Source: Dactylonectria macrodidyma
Lineage: Eukaryota > Ascomycota > Sordariomycetes > Hypocreales > Nectriaceae
Reading direction: 5' to 3'
Length of the DNA: 64,000 nucleotides
Assembly (NCBI GenBank): GCA_020744425.1
Contig: JAGMUV010000023.1
Coordinates: 682,001 to 746,000, forward strand
Shown: in pieces, positions 33,697-43,264 of the stretch
Layout: each line of letters starts with the position of its first letter
Position numbering within the stretch: position 1 is the stretch's first letter
Translations under genes and position numbers: made by a program
The notes under the pieces: generated by a model
Told to the model about the DNA's origin: nothing
Databases searched by the model: none
What the model saw: the letters and a program-made list of their open reading frames with translations, nothing else

Positions 33697-36344
33697 CTAC
33701 GTCTTGCAACTAAAGAGCCTTTTGAGGACGTTTTGGGGTTTCGTTTGGGCCATCCTTAAGAAGGCGTAGAGTGCCGCAAACTCGAAGGGGCCGGTTTGTT
33801 CTCTGGGACATACCTCCGCGTAGGTGACAGGATGTTGGCTGGTCTTACCCAACTCGGCGATGATTTTAGGGTCATGCTCCAGGTCTTTCTTATTGCCAAC
33901 AATGATGAGCGGTACATCAGGTAAAAAGTGTCTAATTTCGGCTATCCACTAACGTAGTCGGGATCAGTAAGGGTCATCCATTACCAACCCTATCAAGGAC
34001 AACCCTGTGTCTCAAAGTGCCTCAAGGAAGGGATAGTATCTAACCTTGTCTTGGACATTATCCAATGAATCTGGCCTTGCTTTCTCGAACACCATGACCG
34101 CAACATCAGTATCTGGATACTGCTGGGGACGCAAGCGGTCAAGTTCTTCCTGTCCCCCTGTGTCCTGCATAACAAGCTGAACCGTTTGGTTTGCGATTGT
34201 CACAAAACCGCAGCACATTTCGAAGATGGTTGGTTTCATCCAAGGCTAAGGTGTATCTGGTTTTAGTAGAGAATCGAGAGTTTGCGGGCGTCAATGGGTC
34301 ATACCGTGTCATGTTGGAATCCGTGCACATGTTGACTAGGTTCCACCTGTTAGTTAACAATCTCATGCCGTCTTGTATACGGCTTTCATGTCCGCAACGG
34401 GCGACATGCGCGATGCTGGACCAGGGGAGGGGGCTTACTGAATCATGAGACTCTTCCCACACTCGGGATCGCCAACCATAACTAGCTGTCTCCTGATTAG
34501 CGATTTAGAGTTCCTGGGCATGCCGTCGCGAAAATAGCCACTCTGTAGCAGAAGATCTTCAGCTGATGGTTCGCTCTGGGGAGTAGTAACTAAAGCAAGG
34601 GGGTGACTCGCTAAGGCGATCGGATTGGCTTGAGGCAGGGTTATGTCTTGGGACGAATGCGGGGCAATACCCGGGGCGTGGTTTGTCAGGGCTGGTTGGA
34701 CTTGGTTCTCTATGGAGCCCTCTGTGGTAACTGTCTCTGTAAGTCCCGGAAACCAATATGACGCTGGCATCCAGGTGGCCAGGGAACCGCCTGGCGATGG
34801 TGTCAGCGTCTCAGTCTCTGTCGGTAGCTCGGCTAGATCAGAACTCTCTCTCGGAACTGCGACTGGACCGTCGTTGTTGCATATTTCTTCGGGGATGGGC
34901 GCATCCGCTGCCATGGCGGCTTTTTTCTCCCGAATGGCCTCCAACATGATAGAGTAGGCATCTTCCTCATTAGCATTTCCGCTGGCCTTACATATCTCCA
35001 CCAGCTGGGTCAGACTGCGCTCCACCCCCTCTTCATAGCCGGCACCGAGCTTCCGGTATCCGCGAAGGAGCTTGCGATCGTATATAAAGCCCTTAACGTA
35101 GTCCTGTTTTGAGTATAGAATCATTACGAGAGTCGACAAGTCCTCCAGGGCCGCCTCGTCTATGCCATCCGGCCTATGTGGTTCAAGGGCCATCTTATCT
35201 TCCATGGCTGACGCTGCTTCTCCCCATTTTCCACGACCCACGCATGTCTTGCATAGGAGACCTAACACCTCTCCCGCTGACAGAACATCCGGGTTTTGGG
35301 GACGCTTCTGGCCCTGGTCCGATGTGAAGGGTAGCCGGGACAGGCAGTTGCGCAGTAACGGTTCAGCGCCTTCATAATCGTCGGACTGAAACTTTGCTTG
35401 AGCTTTCTTGTAGAGGCCGAGCGCGAGGTCAAGATCTAGGTCCGGTTCCGAGTCCAATGTTTCAGCACGCTGGAGTGCGAATTCGCTGTTGGGTCGCTCT
35501 GATGTGAGTGCACTAGACGAGAGCCACGCGATAGTCGGCTCGCTCGTCTGAGATGGGAAAATATCGCCCCAATCGGAGCCGCAGAATGACGCTGTTTCGT
35601 CGTCTAGTTCACCGCCCAGGATAGTTGTGGCGGATGATACCACGGTGGCGGCAGAATGCATGCAGTTTCTCATATTCGTTATGGCCCTGATTTCGGTGGG
35701 TCTGGATATCTCATCTTCGAGGCCAGCATCGATCGGTTTCGTCTGCAGCAGGATGATGTGTTCATTTAACCTTAGACCAAGTTGGCAAATCTCGTGCTGC
35801 ATGCCATCGAGGCTTGGGATGATGCGATCATTTGCGTCCTGGAGGGAAGTCTGGTTCCACCTGTGCGGATCGATCAGCAGCTGAGGAGCAAGATTCGTCA
35901 GCCGAAGACCTACAAGATGAGTGCTTGCATAGATAGTTGCAGAGTCTCTCGGAAAGATCGAATCTGCTCCCGGAACAGCCCAATCTTTAGCTCAGCCGAC
36001 TTGAGCCGCATGTGCTTTCTTGTTCCGCTCAGTACCGACGTATCTCGAATGGCCTCTTGAACAACATCACGAAGCCCTTCGAGGGCCTTTTTGCCGTCTT
36101 TGAGGCTGCAATCAATGTTATCCCAGTGCGTGCCGACATGCCCGGTAGTTGGCCTGGATACATTATCGAAAGTAGCCCTCATTGTGGTGAGTACTCTGGT
36201 TAGGGCGTCCACATCGCTGGCAATGCCGGCCACGGTCACGCCAACCGACCCGATGTCATCGTAAAGCGTTTTCAGCCCTGTGCCGACAGTCCAGCACACC
36301 CCCAGCAGGCTCAACACGCCCGTTGTTATCGATAGCGGGTCCAT
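33697..36344 (-). CDS. NLR-like protein: fungal N-terminal domain, TPR-like middle, C-terminal Rho-type GTPase domain
   Basis: Predicted 778 residues from exons 35914-36344, 34439-35860, 34305-34335, 34045-34245 and 33697-33948 (introns 53, 103, 59 and 96 nt; total 2337 nt, frame kept). Residues 1-150 start MDPLSITTGVLSLLG and match the Fungal_N domain that opens many fungal NLR/STAND proteins. Residues about 285-430 hold TPR-like helical pairs (LYKKAQAKFQSDDYEGAEPL, GRGKWGEAASAMEDKMAL). A P/S/T-rich linker follows. From about 600 it is a Rho-family GTPase: P-loop GDPECGKS (607-614), PTIFE switch I (633-637), DTGGQE switch II (656-661), RLRPQQYPDTDV, NKKD (714-717) and EFAAL near the G5 site. 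Q660 matches Ras Gln61. No CAAX box: it ends SCKT. No NACHT or NB-ARC is present. The tiny 31-nt exon is the weakest part of the model, but it puts the P-loop and switch I at normal Rho spacing. Confidence 0.8.
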
Positions 36345-37081
36345 AGGCCCTAGGTCGAGACATCGAGGTCGCACTCTACGGATAGTCTAGGGTCGATTCC
36401 GTGCCAAGAGTTGTGTTGCTTGCTAATACGCGGGTCAAGTATCACGTGTGGGAGGGTGAGACGAGGCGTTCGGAACGGAATTGCGAGTGTCCGACTTGCT
36501 TCCAGCCTTCTACGGCCACTTACGGCATTGTCGACTGTTTCCGTTAGTCCAAGATCGCATACCACTCCGCCTTCAACCAACCTATACTAGATAGGAGAGA
36601 GGAGGAGGAGTCTTTAGTTTAGACGCTATCCAAATTGGGAATTTTGCACTATAAGTTTGGTAACGATCAACGGCCGGTCTCTTCTTTTTTTTAAGTTTGT
36701 TAGTTGTCGGTCTTAGTCCTAGACTTTTTGGTCTGTTCTCTCTTAACATCTAGCGATCTCTCTACGACTCTAATTCGTGAAAAGTGATCATTAATAGCGA
36801 TTCATCTTGTGGCTTGCATTAGCTGCAAGATTGTTGATGCCTAATGCCTGCAAGGCTGACTGGTGCTTAATATCTGCAGGGCTGGCTGGTGGCCAACGTC
36901 GAATCGGTTTGATCCTGCGGTTCGTTCTTCTTTCTTTTGAACACACACCTGAACTCTCGATAGATTTAGTCTGGCTTAGACCTCATCCAAAAGAAAGACT
37001 AAATGGAGGAAACGCCAGCGTCAGTCATTCTGCCTCATCAATGGATTATTTGTCCACTGACCAGTCATCAGACAATTAACC
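36345..37081. promoter_or_regulatory. Shared divergent region between the two NLR-type genes
   Basis: About 740 bp between the start of the Rho-fused gene and the start of the broken NLR. It could once have been a two-way promoter. It contains three imperfect 26-nt repeats (36817-36894). Confidence 0.4.
36817..36894. repeat. Three imperfect 26-nt tandem units
   Basis: Units at 36817-36842, 36843-36868 and 36869-36894. Units two and three share the pattern AAT..CTGCA.GGCTG.CTGGTG; unit one is more diverged (CTGCAAGATTGTTGATG). This was seen by eye and no function is assigned. Confidence 0.5.
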
Positions 37082-37919
37082 TACAATGACTACACCGCTG
37101 GCTGGGTGGCCGTGCTTCCCTGCGAAATCGACGCCGCAAGACTTCTCCTTGACCATGAGCACAAACGTCTCGATTCCACTCGTGGTGATGCCAACAACTA
37201 CATCTTAGGTGACGTCGACGGCCACAACATCGCCATCACTTACCCTGGGTTTGGAATCAAGGGCGAAACTGCCGAAACCCACGTCGCAAGCAATATGCTT
37301 CGGACATTTGAGAAGATACGATTCGGGCTCTTGGTTGGCGTAGCTGGCGGTGCTCCTGGATCCCGGGATCCCGAAGATCCACGCAAAGATATTCGACTCG
37401 GAGATGTTGTCGTCAGTTGCCCAGTGGATGGTTATGGTGAGTTCAGTTTTGATCAGTGCCCAATCTATTTACGTTTGTGACGTCGAATTTCCGACCGCAA
37501 ATGTTGCAGGCGGTGTGCGCCAGGTCGACTATGGCAAGCGGCCTGGGTGGGCCATCAGGAAGGGAAATGAGGCCATGGTTGACCTGCTGCTGGCTCATGG
37601 AGCCTAATCCCCAGTGGATGGATCTGTATCATGAGCGATCGCTAGGTGTCATTGAAAACCCAGTCGAGTCTATATTCAAGCTCTTCCAGCCATGGAATGG
37701 AGATCGACTACGGAATGGGTTGGCCGAACCGCACTGTCGTATGCTGCCCAGAGACGACGTGAGGCGATAGCTAAGCTCTTCTTAGCACAGGGAGCCGAGG
37801 TTGATGCGTTGGATAAATATGATCGGACGCCACTGTCATATGCGATGGAGAAAGGACATTATGCTATCGTTGGGCTTCTTTTAATGAATGGGGCGGCCTT
37901 GGAGATATGTAAATTCTGA
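37082..37919 (+). pseudogene. Collapsed NLR gene: PNP-like domain fused to ankyrin repeats by deletion
   Basis: The first part reads YNDYTAGWVAVLPCEIDAA, then NNYILGDVDGHNIAI, ETAETHVASNML and RFGLLVGVAGG, which is the PNP_UDP nucleoside-phosphorylase-like domain at the N-terminus of many fungal NLRs. A good 71-nt intron (37439-37509) then leads to GGVRQVDYGK. Right there the sequence jumps into an ankyrin repeat (GNEAMVDLLLAHGA) and a stop at 37605. After a frame change two more ankyrin repeats follow (TALSYAAQRRREAIAKLFLA; TPLSYAMEKGHYAIVGLLLM), ending at 37919. The second half of the PNP domain and the whole NACHT region, normally over 1.5 kb, are missing. The frame upstream of 37082 meets a stop at 37058, so the start is lost too. 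A standard gene has been reduced to its two ends. Confidence 0.8.
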
Positions 37920-39312
37920 ACGTTTTAGTTCTAGCACAATTTATGTCTAACTAAAGAGTAGAAATGCTCGTAAAACAGTCTTTTCTCACACGTGGGTTGA
38001 AAGGTGGTGCTACGCAAAACGCATTCATAAGGCTACCCTACATCAATAGCAGTAAATACGCTGGATGATTTTCAGCTGTCTTCTTTCTTCCCAGCATGGC
38101 TGGACCCGACGAATCGATACGGGCTAGCAACGGAAAATTGAAGATCCCTACGCGTACCGAGTTTTAGATCCATGTTGAGGCATAGTCTAGAGAGCACTCA
38201 TATGAACAAATGTAGGTTAGGTTGCAACAACATGGGAGGCTGGTAATGACTGGGATACAAAACGCCGCTTATTAGATAGCTGCTTCGATACGATTATGGT
38301 GTCTCGGCGATTGAGGTTGAGTTTAACTCTACCTCGTTTTTACCGCATTCGATCCTCGAAAGCCACGAACGGTCCTTCGGTTTCGAAGCGATGGCGAAAG
38401 TATCAAGCCCTTGCTAACAGAGATGGCCCTATGATGATCTTCCGGGCGTCCTCGTGGCGGCTCGAGTCATTGATGAGCAATGAGAGGATCGGCTATGACT
38501 CGTGGCTCGAGGAATGAGGATCATCCTGCGAGTGATGGTATTCGTAAAGTCCAATGATACCCTCACCGCATACGTAGCTGGTCGTATTAAGATGAAGGGG
38601 CAGCCATCTCCCAGCCTCCTGTTTGAAGTTGAGCATAGTAAAAGCAGAAGAGATTGATCTCGATCTTCTGGTTGATGAGCGACTCTCCTACCCCAATTGA
38701 TCACGGGATGGAGATCACCGAGCGGTGAAGAATACGAGGTGCAATAGTTCCAGCCAGTTGAGCAGGTCACCTCGTATTCCATCGGCCCAAAGTCAATGGC
38801 TTTAACCATCCTGGGTGGAAGTACCCGCACAACGTCATGCGAGAGGGAGAGCCAAAAATATCTCGTGTTCTGATTGGTTCGGCAACAGCCCAGCTGTGCC
38901 TAATTAAGTTAATGAAAAGGTCAAGCATGAGATGGAAGAACGCTCAGGCCCGGACTGGAATTCCGAGGGGGTGGCTAAAAATACCCAGACAAATGTCTCT
39001 CGGCTTGGTGCTAGGAATGCCCGTCTTTTACAGTCAGCTTGCGGTAGATCGTGCTACTGCTAGTACGCATGGGGTCTTCACAGTTACCCGGATATTATGG
39101 AATTCGATAGACTCGGGCTAGGTTGGACCCTAGTGTGGCCGGGAGGAATGCCACCGGCTACTACGCACGGGGATGGCGACGGCTAAGTTGATTAGTCCGT
39201 GGGCTGAGGCAAGCCTTTGAGAGTTGAGACTTTCCGAACGAGGTGATTTCGAAATACGAAGCCGAGTTCCGGATGACATGGGATCTTCGGTCTATCAGTC
39301 TACTACCCAACT
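37920..39312. other. Intergenic, possible relic near 38.6 kb
   Basis: About 1.4 kb. On the minus strand near 38640-38830 a broken frame reads like an eroded coding region (PPRMVKAIDFGPMEYEV, CSTGWNYCTSYSSP, IGVGESLINQKIEIN in shifted frames). No family was recognised and no intact gene is supported. Confidence 0.4.
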
Positions 39313-39343
39313 ACTACGTAGTGAATGCGAACTACTACGTAGT
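39313..39343. promoter_or_regulatory. Pair of identical 10-bp palindromes upstream of the secreted-protein gene
   Basis: ACTACGTAGT, a perfect palindrome, occurs at 39313-39322 and again at 39334-39343, exactly 21 bp apart, on the same helical face. Each copy is preceded by ACT. A TATA box (TATATAAC, 39359-39366) follows 15 bp later. This spacing suggests a binding site for a dimeric regulator. Confidence 0.6.
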
Positions 39344-39505
39344 ATCTCATCTGACCACTATATAACAAGACTCTTGCGACCGTTGAAAGATCAATCTTCT
39401 CCATCAACAATCAACATCTTCTCTCTCATCTCTACAACTTCAATCCAACTTCCACTCTTCTACCTCAAAACCATCACCTCAACTCTACAAACCCAAGCCG
39501 CCAAA

Positions 39506-39940
39506 ATGCAGTTCTCTACCGCCCTCGTCGCCATCCTCTCTGCCGCCTCTGGCGTCATGGCCGCCCCCGCCGACACCGTCTCCATGATGGCTGCCACTCC
39601 CCAGTGGACCATCCAGAGCCTCAACCGCGTCTGCGACAAGGCTGACACCACCTGCACCTGGAACTTCAAGATCTACACCGGCTCTGGTACCGCCACCCCT
39701 TGCAAGTACGTTGTCAAGGGCAAGAAGGCCTCGCAGGCCAAGGGCGGCCCCTCCAAGTGCGGCACCTTCACCATCACCTCTGGCTGGAGCGGCCAGTTCG
39801 GCGCCGACAAGGGTTTCACCACTGTCTCCGTCGTCAGCAGCAAGAAGCAGATCATCTACCCCTCCTACACCGACAAGCAGCTCGCTGGTGGCAAGGTTGT
39901 CAAGCCCGACCAGTCCTACGCCCCTGCTGCTCTCCCTTAA
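39506..39940 (+). CDS. Small secreted four-cysteine protein
   Basis: Single exon, 144 residues. A signal peptide of about 20 residues (MQFSTALVAILSAASGVMAA) precedes a mature part of about 124 residues with four cysteines (43, 50, 66 and 85) that could form two disulphides. The mature part looks like a small beta-sandwich: alternating hydrophobic strands such as WTIQSLNRVC, TWNFKIYTGS and TTVSVVSSKKQIIYP. No catalytic motif is seen. Size, secretion and cysteine content resemble small secreted surface or effector-like proteins of Hypocreales, but I cannot name the family. Codon use is strongly biased. The leader is C/T-rich with a TATA box at 39359-39366, both signs of strong expression. The start is the ATG at 39506, directly before the signal peptide; the frame opens further upstream but there it is leader sequence. 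Confidence 0.82.
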   Translation: MQFSTALVAILSAASGVMAAPADTVSMMAATPQWTIQSLNRVCDKADTTCTWNFKIYTGSGTATPCKYVVKGKKASQAKGGPSKCGTFTITSGWSGQFGADKGFTTVSVVSSKKQIIYPSYTDKQLAGGKVVKPDQSYAPAALP

Positions 39941-40509
39941 GCGCTTCCTCTCATGGTCGAGTCAAGAAATTCCGACAAGCATGGGCATAATGCGTAATAT
40001 TAATATGGTGGACGAGGCTGAATAGAAACATGGGATACGATATACTTAGACCTTAAATACAATTACTATCAACATAACATTCCTCAAGAATCTTGACAGG
40101 ACTGATTCACTAGTCAACTTGTGAATAAATGCCTACTCGCCTTTTTGACTCGGATCTGTCCGTGGTAACAGAAGAGTATCTGCTCTAGAGTTGCGGCGAT
40201 CCAGTCAAGCCCGGGGCAATGCTCCGCTTTCACAATCAGATATCTTCATCTCCAATTCAAGTCCGGACTACAGTACTAGTCCACTCAATTTATATCCATC
40301 CCAATTTCGTGACCACTGGTACACTCCTTCCCGCTGTCAACCAAGCCCTCGCTCATAGCCGCTGGGAGTTTCTCGATAAGCCCAGCCTCCCTGACACATC
40401 ATAATTCAGTTCTCTGCTACACTTGATCAAATAAATGAGCTGTCTCTTTGCCTCTTTGGCGGTCGGTTGATGTTTAATGGTCTAACAAACCCCTAGCAGA
40501 AGACCTAGC
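39941..40509. other. Intergenic gap between convergent genes
   Basis: About 570 bp between two 3' ends. No gene seen. Confidence 0.45.
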
Positions 40510-41865
40510 TCACCACTCTAGGGCGCTCCCTTGATTGCTACATGCTAGACCTGAGCATAGACCCAAGTCCTTCTCCGTCGCAGAAGCCCCATTTGGCGAA
40601 GCCCGCTGAGCGGGATTTATCTCCCGTAGGGCAGCTTCCTCCAGCTTCTTGTGGCGTTTGAGAAGCTCCCGCACGCGGCTCTGGAAATACAGAGGCCCTT
40701 GCTCCATTCTTGGGTGCATCTCTCCGTTGACAAAGACGCCCGAATTCAAGTTCTCCTGCGCATTGTTGCAAAGCCATTTGTCTTCCCCCAAAATGCGTTT
40801 GAACATGGAGTCAATTTTCTTGAAGTCCTCATCGCTGGCGTCCTTGTGCCGATAGACCTCGTATTCCATCGAGGAGTGGAAGGGTGAAGTCGGCACGCAC
40901 CGCATCATGTAAAAGAAGTGTGGTCTGCGTTTGTTAGACACCAACGCATTGGTTTCGACTTTGGGCAAAAGGGAGACTTACGATACAGTCATACATGCGT
41001 TGGGAAAGTAATAGTTGCTGACGATGGTCAACCCTTCATCGGCTTGTTTCTCCGAGGTGTTGGCAAAATGCTCGATGTTTCCGCCTCTTGTCTCAACCTT
41101 GTACGCTTGCAGATCGGCAACAGATCCAGCATCAGGGTGGGCCGTCTTGCAGTGGTAGCATTCGTTGTAGTTGTCGGCCAACGTCTTCCAGTTGTAATCG
41201 CCGCTCATTTCCCAAGTATGGTCAAAGTGATAGTCCTTGAAATCGAATACCTTGTGTCTCGACATCTGATCGATGTTGTGAAATTCATCGGAAAAAGGCT
41301 CAGGCTTGTCCGAAGCATCTAAGTTGACCCAGATAAAACCGTTCGCATCGAGATGAACATGAATAGGAAACAGACCATTCTGAGTCTTATCGAATTCCTT
41401 CATGTCAGTATATCCAGGTGCCTTGGCAAGTTGTCCGTTCAAGCCGTAAGACCAACCATGGTACTTGCATGACAGAACACTTGATTTCCCCTCTTCCTTC
41501 GTAACGATGGGAAAGGCTCGATGTCGACAAATATTGTGGAACCCATTGATCTTCCCCTCATTATTTCTGACAAGAAAGAATTGGAAACCAGCTTCTTTGA
41601 ACCTGATCCATTTGCCGTTGTCGGTGAATCTGAGCTGATGTGTGACGAGAATCCATTTCTTAGCAAAGATGGCCCGTCTTTCAAGTTGGTAAATCTCCTC
41701 AGACCTGTACCAGGTCGCCGGCAGGGCTCGAACAGTACTGGCTAGTTTGCTCGCACCTGGCGAGCGAATCTTTTGTACCGAGTAGGCATACCAAAGGAAT
41801 CTCGCGAGTAAAGCGAGCCCGACAACAACTAGAGCACCGAAGGGGTCGACAGTAAAGGGCGGCAT
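40510..41865 (-). CDS. Rieske non-heme iron oxygenase, choline/betaine monooxygenase type
   Basis: 432 residues from exons 40982-41865 and 40510-40924 (57-nt intron). A single N-terminal helix (about 9-28, ALVVVGLALLARFLWYA) would anchor it in a membrane with the catalytic part behind it. The Rieske [2Fe-2S] ligands are CRH at Cys113/His115 and CKYHGW at Cys133/His136. The catalytic domain has NYNECYHCKTAHPD with His238 and His243 as iron ligands and an acidic residue at 235 in the bridging position. This ECYHC..AHP pattern is the one shared by plant choline monooxygenase, bacterial glycine-betaine demethylase and carnitine oxygenase. The expected reaction is hydroxylation of an N-methyl or adjacent carbon. 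An electron-donating reductase is not encoded nearby. The start is the ATG at 41865; no ATG precedes it in frame. Confidence 0.88.
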
Positions 41866-43264
41866 GGTAGTGAGAGTCTGAGACACAGAGTAAGACGAGA
41901 GCTGCTAAACAAGTGTCTAGTGTAAAGTCACCTATGATTGTGGTGATGTAGAATACCGTACTCATACCTTACCCAAGATAAGTCTTTTAACGTGATGTGA
42001 GCGTTGTGGAGAAAGAACCGACGCCTGGATCGGATCGAATCCGTGGCCTGCGACGGTTGTAGTCATGTGAACGGGGCTCGATCGACATGCCCGCGAGTCG
42101 CACAAGGATTAGCTATTGAACACATTGACCTACATGTATCATCTCGGAAAACATCCCCCAAGATGAAGACCATGTGAATCAGTAAATGTGGGCGCCGGGG
42201 AGAATCCGAAAGAATCCGATGAAGTCCTCGTGTCAGCCCCACGACTAGAGTTAAGCGGTATCCTTGCTATTCGGATCGAGAAAGACCACTGGCTTGAATC
42301 CTCAGCATAGTTCCACTAATTCGTGGCTATCTAACCCAATGAAGGGGAATGGGATGCTAGCCATTCCCGCTTCCGCGGTCAGGTGGTGGCGCCTTGGTGG
42401 TTTAAATCATGCATCGGATTTGTTCCGACCCTAGTCCTAGTACCCAAGGCGCATTCATATTGAGATAACACTACAGAGCCTATAATTTGAGAGACAATGA
42501 GAGCTAAGGCAATGGAGGCGATTTGCTATTCACTAAGACGCTCTGACGAAAGAGGGTTTATCATTTAACTTGGTGCCTCTGGGCCCAATATTTGGCTATC
42601 ATGATCATACATTCTGAACACGCGATGACGGTGCTACTTGGCCAAACCCCGATTTCGCGTGCATCATAACACAGAGCTTCCGTATTACAACATATTACGT
42701 TTCTTTGCTATTGCTGTTTTTGGAGTCCCATGTTCGTGACTGGACTCCGTCTATTGCCCACTGAGAACGGCCGCAGTTGCTTGTCTCTGTTTCGGATACG
42801 ACAGGGGCAGCATTAGATTTGAGAAGATGTAGTAGCGACTGGATGGCCAATTTCATAGCCGCGTACCTCGCCAACTAATCCAAGAGAGCTCCCATGGACA
42901 CCTAGCTTTGTTTAGACCTCTAATCGAATGGTCTATCATTGGATGAGCCGAAGTCATTTGGCTAAGCCTGGAAACACGGGGAGATCCCGAGATTACAAGC
43001 CGCTGACAATCATGGTCCATATCTTTGGTATCAGCCACGAGCATCATGTACCCCGCATTTTGGTCTTTGGAAGACCCACTTGGTCTCGACTTAGACGCAT
43101 CTTCGCTGGTGCTGATTGAGTCAAGCTGGAGAGGAGCATGGGTGGTTGTCGTTGCTTGGGATCAAGTCAAAGGAGCCCGGTTAGCAGTTAAAAGGCATCG
43201 CCTGCCATTCGAATTCTTCCATCTAGTTCCACTCACCTCACAGTCTCTGATCTACTTGGTAAAC
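41866..43264. promoter_or_regulatory. Divergent promoter region between Rieske oxygenase and MFS transporter
   Basis: About 1.4 kb between start codons that point away from each other. The direct repeat GAATCCG-AAA-GAATCCG (around 42203-42220) and several CGG/CCG triplets are candidates for the local zinc-cluster regulator. No gene seen. Confidence 0.4.

Noticed and set aside
34191..34448. Small plus-strand frame over the GTPase exons
   Set aside because: Shadow of the spliced NLR-Rho gene on the minus strand.
37082..37919. Reading the PNP-ankyrin gene as an intact short gene
   Set aside because: The domain is cut in mid-fold at VDYGK, the frame stops at 37605 and then changes, and the start region has a stop at 37058.
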